A DNA stretch of 23,239 nt from Deltaproteobacteria bacterium (lineage in GTDB: Bacteria > Desulfobacterota > Desulfobacteria > C00003060 > C00003106), in NCBI GenBank assembly GCA_019314005.1, contig JAFDAE010000014.1, positions 1-23,239 on the forward strand. The letters are read 5' to 3'. Below are positions 1 to 7,606 of the stretch, piece after piece. A model generated the notes under the pieces. That model did not search any database. It was given only the letters and a program-made list of their open reading frames with translations, and was not told the DNA's origin. The position numbers were made by a program, and so were the translations under genes. Numbering within the stretch: position 1 is the first letter of the stretch; every line of letters begins with the position of its first letter.

Positions 1-1178
1 TGTTTGATTTTATTGGAATCGACCCATATCGTAAGGGATTCATCATGCAATTTTAATATGAGTTCGATCTGATTTGCTATTTTTTGATGGGAAAAAAACG
101 ATATTGTTTCGTTGACGATCAGGTTTAGGTCTACCTTTACAGGTTCTGCGTGTGACGGCCTGGCGAAATCTAAGAGTTCGCGGACAATGGAATCTATACG
201 GATAATCTCCTTTTCAATTCTCTTGAGATAATCTTTTGATGAATCATCGTCTTTCGTCTCCTCGAGGAGTATATTTGTATAGCCCAGTACAGCTCCTATG
301 GGATTCCCGATCTCATGTGCAACCCCTGCAGCCAAACGTCCGAGCGAGGCGAGCCTCTCTGACCGGACAACCTCTTCGCGCGCTTCTTTTAATTTCTGAT
401 TTGCCTTGGTCAGAGACTCTATCTGGGCTTCTAAAAGCTTCTTGTTTTCTCCCAATCTTTTTAGCATTCTGTTGAGTGCGATAGCCAACCTGCTGATTTC
501 ATTCAAGCCAGAGCTTGTTGAAAGAGTGAAAATATTAGTCTCGTCAAACTGATCAGTTAGTTTGACGAGACGGTCTATAGGTTTGATCACGATTCTTGAC
601 AGCAGAAAGTTGCCGATTATCACCAGAATAAAGGTGTTCAAACCGATATAAAGCAAAAGCATTACATGCAGTTTGCCGATGGTTGCCCGAACATTATCGA
701 TGCCGACTTCGACGTTTGCAGCGGCGACACAATCGGTGCCTAAGAAAAGAGGAGCCATAATGCTCAGTGTATCTTGATTGATGCGGATATCACGTTTTTT
801 AGACTGAAAAAAGAAAGAGAAATGAGGAACCGTGGTTTGAGGTGGGAGGACATCTGTACTGGAGGCCCATACAGTAAGATCTTTTCCTATGATCTCTATT
901 TTTTTAAAGAGGTGGGGTAGGTACATCCTCCTTATTTGTTCAGACAGAAGCTCTTTTAGTTGATTGCGGAATAGCGGGGCGGTCGAATTTATTCCGGTTT
1001 CATCGATCGTTTTTTGTAAGTTTTGAACAGCAGAAAGCCCCAGCTTTTTTGGATACTGAACAAGATTCCCCTCTGTTATTTTTAGGGTAACTATACTTAT
1101 GAGACCCATGCCGATTAACAAAAGGAATACAAGTGTCAATAAGATTTCAGTGCGAAGATTGGGAGTGGTTACTTTCAT
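1..1178 (-). CDS. Membrane sensor histidine kinase, 3' end cut by window edge
   Basis: The minus-strand frame is open from an ATG at 1178 to the window edge, giving about 392 visible residues. It starts MKVTTPNLRTEILLTL, with a membrane segment at about residues 9-30, a roughly 130-residue extracytoplasmic region, a second membrane segment at about 168-192, a HAMP-like linker (VIKPIDRLVKLTDQF) and a coiled coil. The HisKA motif GVAHEIGNPIG follows, with His288 as the predicted phosphorylation site. The ATP-binding domain would begin just beyond the edge. An in-frame TAA lies immediately upstream of the ATG, which fixes the start region, though no good Shine-Dalgarno is visible. It follows the prepilin peptidase gene by 23 bases in the same direction, so it may belong to the same operon. 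A PilS-like role is possible because of that neighbour, but nothing in the sensor part proves it. Confidence 0.9.
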   Translation of the reverse strand, partial: MKVTTPNLRTEILLTLVFLLLIGMGLISIVTLKITEGNLVQYPKKLGLSAVQNLQKTIDETGINSTAPLFRNQLKELLSEQIRRMYLPHLFKKIEIIGKDLTVWASSTDVLPPQTTVPHFSFFFQSKKRDIRINQDTLSIMAPLFLGTDCVAAANVEVGIDNVRATIGKLHVMLLLYIGLNTFILVIIGNFLLSRIVIKPIDRLVKLTDQFDETNIFTLSTSSGLNEISRLAIALNRMLKRLGENKKLLEAQIESLTKANQKLKEAREEVVRSERLASLGRLAAGVAHEIGNPIGAVLGYTNILLEETKDDDSSKDYLKRIEKEIIRIDSIVRELLDFARPSHAEPVKVDLNLIVNETISFFSHQKIANQIELILKLHDESLTIWVDSNKIK

Positions 1179-1201
1179 TGGTTATTTTTTAGGAGTATGT
1201 T

Positions 1202-1963
1202 TTACCTCAAGAGTTCAAAATACCACCTGATGATTTCATGGCCTTGAAAGATGTGTAACAACGCTCCGATACTCAAAAACGGACCAAAAGGTATGGCGAC
1301 CTGACGTCCCTGTTTTGTTTTAAGCGCAACAAAAATTCCAACCACGGTCCCGAGAACGGAACCGGAAAATATCGTGAACAAAACTCCCTGCCACCCTAAA
1401 AAGCCTCCGATCATTGCCAGGAGTTTAATATCTCCCCCTCCCATTCCCTCCTTTTTTGCAATAAATTCATAAATAATGGCAACTACAAGGAGACTGCCCC
1501 CCCCCGACACGATTCCGATAAGAGAATCTATCCAGGTCACATATGGCAGAAAGAAGGATGCCAGAAAACCTATCGGGATACCCGGGATTGTGATACTATC
1601 CGGAATGATTTTGTGATCTATATCTACAAAGGTGATAATTAAGAGTGAGGCAGCGAAGACATAGAGAATCAATGCCGGCCAGGTAATTCCGTATCGGACA
1701 AAGAGTGCCAAAGCCAGAATCCCGGAGAGGAGTTCCACTAAGGGATATCGAGCTGAAATCCTATGGCCGCAAAATCGACATTTTCCGCATAGCCACAAGT
1801 AACTCAGTATGGGAATGTTGTCGTAGAATTTTATTGGCTGATTACAATGAGGGCATGACGATCCCGGAAGTATAAGTGATCTTGAATTGGGAAGTCTAAA
1901 AATACAGACATTCAAAAAACTTCCAATTATCAATCCACCCAAAAAAATAAAGCCGGCAAGCAC
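1202..1963 (-). CDS. pilD: Prepilin peptidase / N-methyltransferase (A24 family, PilD type)
   Basis: This 253-residue inner-membrane enzyme would cleave type IV prepilin or pseudopilin leaders and N-methylate the new N-terminus. The family hallmarks are visible: the N-terminal GSFLNVCIFRLP segment, the zinc-binding cysteines C37-x2-C40 and C62-x2-C65 in the cytoplasmic loop, the first catalytic Asp in FVDIDHKIIPD (D114) and the second in GMGGGDIK (D178), with about seven hydrophobic segments. Length matches full-length bifunctional PilD. The start is GTG at 1963, with an AAGGA-like site about 10 bases upstream. Only 11 bases separate it from the hybrid kinase stop, so co-transcription is likely. 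No pilin gene is visible here, so its substrates lie elsewhere. Confidence 0.93.
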   Translation of the reverse strand: MLAGFIFLGGLIIGSFLNVCIFRLPNSRSLILPGSSCPHCNQPIKFYDNIPILSYLWLCGKCRFCGHRISARYPLVELLSGILALALFVRYGITWPALILYVFAASLLIITFVDIDHKIIPDSITIPGIPIGFLASFFLPYVTWIDSLIGIVSGGGSLLVVAIIYEFIAKKEGMGGGDIKLLAMIGGFLGWQGVLFTIFSGSVLGTVVGIFVALKTKQGRQVAIPFGPFLSIGALLHIFQGHEIIRWYFELLR

Positions 1964-1974
1964 AAATGGAGTCC

Positions 1975-3603
1975 TTAATGTCCCTTGTCTAAAACCTCTC
2001 TGACTTTTTTTGTTAGCGTATCTATCTCATACGGTTTTTGGACAAAACCCTCTATCCCATCGCGAAAATCCTTGTGATTTTGGGTATCTTGACTGTAGCC
2101 GCTGGATATAAGAATCTTCAGAGAAGAGTTCAGCCCTTTTAGGTGCTTATATGTCTCCATGCCATCCATTTTGGGCATGATCATGTCAAGGATGACCAGA
2201 TCTATATTGCCTCCTTGTTTTTTGTACCGTTTAATGGCTTCTAAACCGTTGGAAGCCAGGAATACTGTGTACCCCTTGTCGGTTAGTATTTCTTGCCCCA
2301 GATTTCTTAACACCTCTTCATCGTCTACTAAGAGTATTATTTCACGTCCGCCTGGGATCTTTGATTCCGTTACAATGGCGGCCGTCTCTTCAGTCTTGTA
2401 GGACATTGGAAGGAGAATTTCAAAGGTGGTCCCTTTAGCCGGGTCGCTCTCTACATTAATATAGCCCCCATGGTTTTTCACAATACCGTAAACCACAGCA
2501 AGCCCCAATCCGGTTCCCTTTCCCTTTCCCTTGGTAGAAAAAAAGGGATCAAATATTTTGCTCTGAATCTCCTCCGGTATCCCCTCCCCAGTGTCTGAGA
2601 TCGATATTTTTACATAGTTTCCCGGAGTTGCCTCTATATAGCCAATGTTGAAACCATTATTAAGATGAAAATTCTTCGTTGTCACGGTCAGCTTGCCCCC
2701 GGTCGGCATTGCGTCGCGGGCGTTAATGCCTAAGTTCATCAAGACCTGTTCGATTTGTGATGGATCTGCCTCTACTGTCCACAGATCAGAAGCGAGCGAT
2801 TTTGCTATTTGGATCTTTTTGGGTATGGTTCTTTCAAGAATGTGGAGAGTCTCATCAATTGCCTTGTTGAGATTGATGACCTGGGATTGATACTTCCCCC
2901 CGCGGCTAAAGGCCAAGAGCTGTTGTGTCAACCTGGATGCCTTGACAGCCGATTGTTCTATCGTATCTGCGTACTTATAGGTGGGGCAGTCAGGGTCGAT
3001 CTTGATTTTGAGAAGAGACGCATATCCGAGAATGCCACTCAAAAGATTATTAAAATCATGGGCAATTCCCCCCGCCAAGGTCCCCATAGATTCCATCTTT
3101 TGTGCGTGCAGGAGTTGTTTTTGCGTTGATTGAAGCTCCTCGAGTGTATTGGCTAATTCAATATTTTTTTCGGCCAGGCTATTGCGGGAAGTTTCCAGAT
3201 CATACATGATTTCTTTAATAGGCGAGATATCCCTAAAGACATGCATATAGCCAACAACATCCCCGGATGAGTCCGCAAGGAGCGAAGCGCTGATGAGTAT
3301 AGTGATTTGTTCCCCAGTGACGGTAGTTATGATCGACTCGATATTAAAGATATTTTCTTTGGAATCGAGTGCTCTCTTAATGGGGCATTCTGTTTCACAA
3401 GTATCAGATTTAAGGACATCTTTGCAGTACATCCCCAGGGCTTCTTGAGGCCTGAAACCGGTTATTTTGCTCGCTGCCAGGTTGAAAAAGTTGATCCTCA
3501 TCTGGCGGTCCGTGGTAAAAACCGCATCCGGCAAGGAATGCAATATTTCGTACGGACTAACTTCTGAAGACCATTTAATTGTCTTATCGCTTCGCGAATG
3601 CAT
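1975..3603 (-). CDS. PAS hybrid histidine kinase with C-terminal receiver
   Basis: This 542-residue protein has no membrane segment, so a cytoplasmic sensor is expected. Order: PAS domain (about 18-130), coiled coil (135-168), HisKA with GGIAHDFNN and His182, HATPase with N-box NLGINARDAM (N294), DTGEGIP (D337) and GKGTGLGLA, then a receiver domain (about 421-540) with acidic pair D427/D428, phosphoacceptor D473 in ILDMIMPKMDG and K523 in VQKPY. The PAS domain carries three cysteines (C60, C69, C73), an arrangement recurrent in PAS domains of this kinase group. They could bind a cofactor or metal, or act as a redox switch (inference). It starts 8 bases after the V4R gene stop. There is no DNA-binding output, so it probably passes phosphate to another protein or autoregulates through its own receiver. 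Confidence 0.93.
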   Translation of the reverse strand: MHSRSDKTIKWSSEVSPYEILHSLPDAVFTTDRQMRINFFNLAASKITGFRPQEALGMYCKDVLKSDTCETECPIKRALDSKENIFNIESIITTVTGEQITILISASLLADSSGDVVGYMHVFRDISPIKEIMYDLETSRNSLAEKNIELANTLEELQSTQKQLLHAQKMESMGTLAGGIAHDFNNLLSGILGYASLLKIKIDPDCPTYKYADTIEQSAVKASRLTQQLLAFSRGGKYQSQVINLNKAIDETLHILERTIPKKIQIAKSLASDLWTVEADPSQIEQVLMNLGINARDAMPTGGKLTVTTKNFHLNNGFNIGYIEATPGNYVKISISDTGEGIPEEIQSKIFDPFFSTKGKGKGTGLGLAVVYGIVKNHGGYINVESDPAKGTTFEILLPMSYKTEETAAIVTESKIPGGREIILLVDDEEVLRNLGQEILTDKGYTVFLASNGLEAIKRYKKQGGNIDLVILDMIMPKMDGMETYKHLKGLNSSLKILISSGYSQDTQNHKDFRDGIEGFVQKPYEIDTLTKKVREVLDKGH

Positions 3604-3611
3604 AATACGGC

Positions 3612-4217
3612 TTACCTTGGCGGGGCGAGTTCAGCTACGAATTTGCAGATAGAATCACCCTTCGAACGGCACGTCACTTCTTTTGAAACAAAGGTCCCCA
3701 TGCCATCTGGGTATTTAGGAGCGTAAACAAGGTCCATATAAGATGCGGTGCAGGCATTGAACATATAGCACCGTCCTCGAGGCTGGGGGCCGTATTCTTC
3801 CAAATAACGACCCGGATCGTAGGCATTTCTGACTGTCGTGACAAGTCTTTCTCCCGGGATTAGTTCTTCTACTTCAATATACCCGATGCCAAAAACATTC
3901 GTAAAAGCGACCAGGGCGTGGACCTCATCTTCCGGAGTTTTGATCATGGGAAGAATGAAATCCCGCCAATGCATAGATGTCCGCGCCCCATGGAAGGTGT
4001 GATAGCCACACGCCAATACTGCATCGTAGAGCTTGTGCTCCACTTCCTGAGCTTCTTTATCATCCACCATATTAAAGATGTTTGAGACCAATTTATAATA
4101 GAATTCATTGTAGTTCATGACCACATATACACCAAACGCGGCCATAATGCCTTTTTCATTACTTGCCATCGGAAGGCTCGAACCCAACTCGATTATTTTC
4201 TTGCTATCAATCGCCAT
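3612..4217 (-). CDS. V4R-domain sensor protein (second of a pair)
   Basis: A 201-residue soluble protein, counted from the ATG at 4217 (MAIDSKK). Its C-terminal part has the V4R signature: an acidic and aromatic strand, then VSKEVTCRSKGDSICKF with the paired cysteines typical of V4R (vinyl-4-reductase) domains, which bind small hydrophobic ligands in several regulators. A longer frame opens at 4253 but would overlap the upstream gene by 47 bases. The ATG at 4217 overlaps by 11 bases and has a purine-rich GAAAG about 5 bases upstream, so I prefer it. The tight link to the first V4R gene and to the hybrid kinase suggests the pair supplies ligand sensing to the kinase. The ligand is unknown. Confidence 0.8.
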   Translation of the reverse strand: MAIDSKKIIELGSSLPMASNEKGIMAAFGVYVVMNYNEFYYKLVSNIFNMVDDKEAQEVEHKLYDAVLACGYHTFHGARTSMHWRDFILPMIKTPEDEVHALVAFTNVFGIGYIEVEELIPGERLVTTVRNAYDPGRYLEEYGPQPRGRCYMFNACTASYMDLVYAPKYPDGMGTFVSKEVTCRSKGDSICKFVAELAPPR

Positions 4218-4734
4218 TGACTTTCTTCGATACACTAAATTCACAGAGGTCATGACGCAATATCATGCACTGCGTTTCTTTTACATCATATGTACTTGGC
4301 GCAGCATCAAAGATTGCGCCAAGTACTCCCGCGATATATCCACACGTAAAGTAACAGACAGGGGTCTCTCTGCGGCCATACTTTGCCAGCCATGACACCA
4401 CATAATAAGAAGAGTCGGCATAAGCAGTACCGCCGCTTTCGGTAAGTTCGCTTAGGTCCAACCTGCCAAAACCCATGAACCGATAAAGTTCAGCCGCTTC
4501 CTCCAACGCCTTAACAGTAGATATTCCCTTTAACTCACCGGCCAGGAGCTGTTTAAAATTGCGGAAGAATTCTTCGGCTGCGCTCTCTACAACTACGGCG
4601 TGTCCATCAAGACTGGGAATTTCCTCGATCGCCTTTAACAGGCCACAGTTGTAGTGGTGACAATGGAGCGAAATCAGCGCCCCATTAAACTCCATGATAT
4701 TATTGTCAGAATCGAATTTTAACGAAGGAACCAT
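4207..4734 (-). CDS. V4R-domain sensor protein (first of a pair)
   Basis: This 175-residue protein is the first gene of the minus-strand operon. It ends with a V4R-like module: VCYFTCGYIAGVLGAIF, then VKETQCMILRHDLCEFSV, again with conserved cysteines and a GYxxG-type turn. The N-terminal segment has a dense His/Cys patch, SLHCHHYNCGLL (residues 22-33), which could ligate a metal or heme (inference). No membrane segment or signal peptide is seen. Its stop overlaps the next V4R gene, so the two are probably translationally coupled. The start ATG at 4734 has only a weak G-rich site upstream. The assignment rests on motif recognition, and the fold should be confirmed by profile search. Confidence 0.78.
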   Translation of the reverse strand: MVPSLKFDSDNNIMEFNGALISLHCHHYNCGLLKAIEEIPSLDGHAVVVESAAEEFFRNFKQLLAGELKGISTVKALEEAAELYRFMGFGRLDLSELTESGGTAYADSSYYVVSWLAKYGRRETPVCYFTCGYIAGVLGAIFDAAPSTYDVKETQCMILRHDLCEFSVSKKVNGD

Positions 4735-4791
4735 AAGCAGCCGCCCGTACTTTTGACTTTATTTATTAATCGGACACGTGATATTTTTCCT

Positions 4792-4840
4792 TTAGGTATT
4801 AGGTATTAGGTATTAGGTATTAGGTATTAGGTATTAGGTA
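4792..4840. repeat. Seven perfect tandem copies of heptamer TTAGGTA
   Basis: Seven uninterrupted copies of the 7-base unit TTAGGTA fill 49 bases between the divergent V4R operon and the small His-motif gene. The array ends 58 bases from the V4R start codon, so it lies in the likely promoter region of that operon. Identical units suggest recent slippage. Confidence 0.97.
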
Positions 4841-4878
4841 TAGAATAGTACTATGATAGTCAAGCTAAAAAAGCTTGT

Positions 4879-4893
4879 ATCTTAGTCTAAGAT
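4879..4893. promoter_or_regulatory. Perfect 15-base palindrome, possible operator
   Basis: ATCTTAGTCTAAGAT is a perfect 7+1+7 palindrome in the divergent intergenic region. Two small palindromes sit just before it: ATAGTACTAT at 4845-4854, and a CAAGCT/AAGCTTG hairpin at 4861-4877. The symmetry suits a dimeric repressor site. No promoter elements around it are clear enough to say which gene it would control. Confidence 0.4.
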
Positions 4894-4913
4894 CTGTTAA
4901 AAAAAGGAACTTG

Positions 4914-4934
4914 CGGCTCTCATGCAGGGAGCCG
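4914..4934. other. GC-rich stem-loop in the divergent intergenic region
   Basis: CGGCTCTC and GGGAGCCG form an 8-pair stem with one G-U pair and a five-base loop. Flanking TTGCG and CGCAA can extend it after a bulge. There is no T-tract, so it is not an obvious terminator. It lies next to a repeat end at 4959, so it may be part of a degraded palindromic element. Confidence 0.4.
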
Positions 4935-4958
4935 GGTTTCGCAAAGTCGTTCACAAAA

Positions 4959-4977
4959 GACTTTTTACGAAACTATC
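4959..4977 (-). repeat. Solo terminal repeat of MITE-like family A
   Basis: Read on the minus strand this is GATAGTTTCGTAAAAAGTC, matching the ends of the complete family A elements at 5277-5437 and 19369-19562 except at the variable bases after GAT. No partner end is seen nearby, so it is a relic or half element. Confidence 0.65.
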
Positions 4978-4999
4978 AGAATTGGTAATTGTGATGAAT

Positions 5000-5043
5000 A
5001 AGGCCATGAAGGTTTTGATAAAAAAGACCTATGGCCTTTTTTT
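5000..5043 (+). terminator. Leader hairpin with T-tract (GGCCATGAAGG type)
   Basis: AAGGCCAT pairs with ATGGCCTT, with inner pairing AGGTTTT/AAAA-ACCT, followed by a run of seven T. It has the form of an intrinsic terminator but lies only 15 bases before the Shine-Dalgarno of the small gene at 5068, and the upstream gene is divergent. It is therefore more likely a leader attenuator than the end of another transcript. The same AGGCCATGAAGG start recurs in the hairpin at 5552. Confidence 0.65.
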
Positions 5044-5067
5044 ATGGGTGCTTAGCTGGAGGTAATG

Positions 5068-5271
5068 ATGTTAGAGGATGAAAAAAACCGGTTAATTCTT
5101 TTGATCAACCACTGGATCAAGCACAATAAGGAGCATACAGAAAGCTATCTGGACAGAGCGAAGGAACTGGAATTTCAGGGGCTTGATAATGTAGCGAAAC
5201 ACATAAGAGAAGCCTCGGAACTTGTTTTGAAGGCAAACGAAGAATTTAAAGCGGCAAAGAATTTGCTGTAA
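5068..5271 (+). CDS. Small His-motif helical protein, possible metal-locus partner
   Basis: A predicted all-helical soluble protein of 67 residues. It has the pattern HWIKHNKEHTESY near the N-terminus, with histidines spaced to face one side of a helix, then an amphipathic helix. Small proteins with an HWIxHNxEH motif are, as I recall, found beside nickel or cobalt uptake genes (DUF8180-like). That fits the DUF4198 and His-rich genes downstream, but the link is not proven here. ATG codons occur at 5065 and 5068. GGAGG at 5058-5062 is only 2 bases from the first and 5 from the second, so I chose 5068. A leader hairpin precedes it and a family A repeat begins 5 bases after its stop. Confidence 0.75.
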   Translation: MLEDEKNRLILLINHWIKHNKEHTESYLDRAKELEFQGLDNVAKHIREASELVLKANEEFKAAKNLL

Positions 5272-5276
5272 AGGTT

Positions 5277-5437
5277 GATGATTTCGTAAAAAGTCTTGAG
5301 TTTGATAAAGGATGGCTAAGTAAAAAGGTCAATATACAAGGCGTAGTAGTTTTTCAGGTATGAAGGCATACACATGGTATGTCGAATGCCTGAAAAACTA
5401 CTACAACGCAGTAGATTGGACTTTTTACGACGCCATC
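5277..5437. repeat. MITE-like element, family A, complete copy
   Basis: The ends are inverted repeats: GATGATTTCGTAAAAAGTC (5277-5295) and, on the other strand, GATGGCGTCGTAAAAAGTC (5419-5437). Inside, GTAGTAGTTTTTCAGG (5343-5358) pairs perfectly with CCTGAAAAACTACTAC (5389-5404). At 161 bases with no coding capacity it fits a nonautonomous miniature element or a large palindromic repeat. It separates the small His-motif gene from the TonB receptor gene. Confidence 0.75.
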
Positions 5438-5551
5438 AAGCTTGGTTTTTTGAAAAGAGTGTACTCTAAAATTTTTTTATGATACACGTAGACTCAGATG
5501 TAGCCAGGAAGGCTAATAAATTTTTATTATCTGTAAAAAAAATAAATAAGT

Positions 5552-5611
5552 AAAGGCCATGAAGGCTTTAAGGATTGGAAGCTTGTCCTTTTAAAGTCTC
5601 ATGGCCTTTTT
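5552..5611 (+). terminator. First of two tandem leader hairpins before the TonB receptor
   Basis: AAAGGCCATGA pairs with TCATGGCCTTT, with inner pairing of CTTTAAGGA and TCCTTTTAAAG, followed by TTTTT. This is a strong terminator-shaped hairpin. Its left arm shares AGGCCATGAAGG with the hairpin at 5000-5043. No gene end precedes it closely (the region before is a repeat and AT-rich DNA), so it may attenuate the downstream receptor transcript. Confidence 0.65.
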
Positions 5612-5619
5612 CAGTTTTG

Positions 5620-5662
5620 AAGCCACGAAGGTCATAAGACAGAACCCTTTGTGGCTTTTTTT
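5620..5662 (+). terminator. Second of two tandem leader hairpins before the TonB receptor
   Basis: AAGCCACGAAGG pairs with CCCTTTGTGGCTT (one G-U pair), followed by seven T. It starts 8 bases after the first hairpin and ends 9 bases before the receptor's AAAGGAG site. Two terminator shapes in a row between a likely promoter and a start codon suggest transcription attenuation rather than simple termination. Confidence 0.65.
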
Positions 5663-5684
5663 GTTTTTAAGAAAGGAGACAATA

Positions 5685-7561
5685 ATGAAAAGGTTTTTGT
5701 TGTTACTCTGTTTACTCGGACTAATCTTTACCAGCCCAGGCCTTGCCCTTGCTGAAGAAAAGGGGGAAGAGACTGATATTGTTCAACTTGAAGATGTGGT
5801 GGTGACCGCAACGAAAACACCCCACACCTTAAAAGATGTGCCTGTGGAAACTGTTGTGATTACCAGGAAAGATATCGAGCGGACGAACGCACAAAACGCC
5901 TTGGACATCTTGAAAATCATTCCAGGGATCAACACGTCTGTTCATGATGATGTTTTCGGAACGTACACATGGCGAGCCAACCTGCGAGGGTTAGACTTAA
6001 TCAGATTCCTGTAGATTTGATCGAGAGGGTTGAAGTGGTCAAGGGCCCGAGTTCGGCATTATACGGCAGCGATGCCATGGCCGGCGTGATCAATATTATT
6101 ACCAAAAAAACTCCCGACAAGGCGACCGCAAGAGCTGGTGCAGCGTATGGATGGTACAAGATCAAAGAAAAAAAGAGCAGCAGTGGCGCGATTACCAAAC
6201 CTTCTGACGATGGGCAAAGCAGAAGTCTCTCTACGAATTATGTTTCTTATGGTGACAAGCTTTCGGATTGTTCCCGCTATTTGCTGCATTACAATTATGA
6301 GAGCGCAGAAGACACAGGTGAAGATCCTATAACGTCTGAACGCCACTTTTTTATGGGCAAACTGGACGCTGATCTTAGCGAGAGCATTGACGTCTACCTA
6401 AAGTATGAGCTGAGTGATTATGAAAAGATCGACAGCCGACAGGAGGAAAGCTATCGCGTTTCCGCAGGGATTGACTTTCGTCCAACGGACGACCATTTCT
6501 TTTCTTTGAAGGGATATACATACGTTTGGGATTTCGCACACGGTTATCCTGGTTTTGCTTATGGTTATAAACATGGCGATGTAGGTTATAACCAGGGGGA
6601 GGTCCAGTATACCTGGTATTCCGGCGAAAGGAATGTCCTCACCCTCGGCGGAGAAGTTCAAAAGCAAGATATTGACTACACCATAGAAAATCCCGACGGC
6701 AGTATAGTCAACGTTAATGAAGACGTAGATACCTCCAGTGTTTATGTGCAGGATGAGATCACTCCATTCAAGGCTGTCACCATTGTCGGAGGTCTTCGTT
6801 ATGATGATCATTCCACCTTCGGAAGTGCGGTAAATCCTAAATTGAGCCTCATGTATAAATTTTCTGAAGATACCACTTTAAGGGCTTCAACAGGCAAGGC
6901 CTTTAAATCGCCCACCATTCGTCAACTTTACTACGATGCTCCGTACAACCACGGCACTTTTTACTGCCAGTCTAATCCGGATTTAAAACCGGAAAAGGCT
7001 GTTGGTTATTCCGCAAGCATAGAACAATGGCTGTTCGACCAGCGTATTATGGTCAACCTGGGTTATTTTCGTAATGACGTGGAAGACATGGTGGTCAGAG
7101 AAGATACAGGCACCCTGTATAACGGCCTTCCGCTATTGATTTACAGGAATGTGGAGGAGGCTCATACACAAGGGGTTGAGGTGCTGTCCAGGGCATATCT
7201 GACCGAAGAATTTTTCGTTTCCCTATCTTATACCTATACGGAATCGGAAAATGAGGAAACCGGCAAAGACCTGACCTATGTTCCCGAACACAGTCTTAGT
7301 TTTTCGCCTGCATATGAGTTAAAGAAATACGGTTTGGGCACGAGTGTGACTATCTCATACATTGGTAAACAATACACAAATTCGGATAACACCGCTCAGG
7401 TCGATGAGCATACCGTCGTAGACGCGAAAATCTATAAACACCTTTCCGACAAGGCCAAGCTCTCTTTTGAGGCGGACAACATTTTTGACTCTGATAAAGG
7501 TGATGAAGGTAATTTCCGCACCGGAAGAACTTTTACGGTTAAATTGGATGTTTTCTTTTAA
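5685..7561 (+). pseudogene. TonB-dependent outer-membrane receptor, broken by plug deletion/frameshift
   Basis: The two parts of one receptor lie in different frames. Frame 1, from ATG 5685 (AAAGGAG at 5672-5678) to TAG 6014, gives a signal peptide ending ALAEE, a TonB-box-like DIVQLEDVVVTATK and the start of the plug as far as NLRGLD. From about 5996 the plug continues in another frame as LNQIPVDLIERVEVVKGPSS, ALYGSDAMAGVINIITKK, then a 22-strand-type barrel ending in the terminal aromatic signature VKLDVFF. Compared with BtuB/FepA-type plugs, roughly 22-25 residues containing the usual VLVLIDG strand are missing between LRG and DLNQIP. The lost DNA must be 3n+1 bases. The barrel looks intact. 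Downstream DUF4198 and NikL-like genes suggest the substrate was a metal chelate. Possible explanations are a pseudogene, a population variant or an assembly error. Confidence 0.85.
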
Positions 7562-7606
7562 TTTTCTCAGATAAACACAAACATTTTAAACAGAAGGGAA
7601 GATATT

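Noticed and set aside
4218..4253. Upstream start of the second V4R gene
   Set aside because: It would overlap the first V4R gene by 47 bases without a better ribosome site.
4792..4840. Heptamer array as a CRISPR
   Set aside because: Units are seven bases with no spacers. It is a simple tandem repeat.
5441..5551. Cobalamin riboswitch before the TonB receptor
   Set aside because: The B12-box motif GCCACTG is not found. Only AT-rich DNA and an AGAGT-GT-ACTCT inverted pair are present.
5969..7561. Second part of the TonB receptor as an independent gene starting at ATG 5969
   Set aside because: It would lack signal peptide and TonB box and has no ribosome site. The preceding frame supplies exactly those parts.
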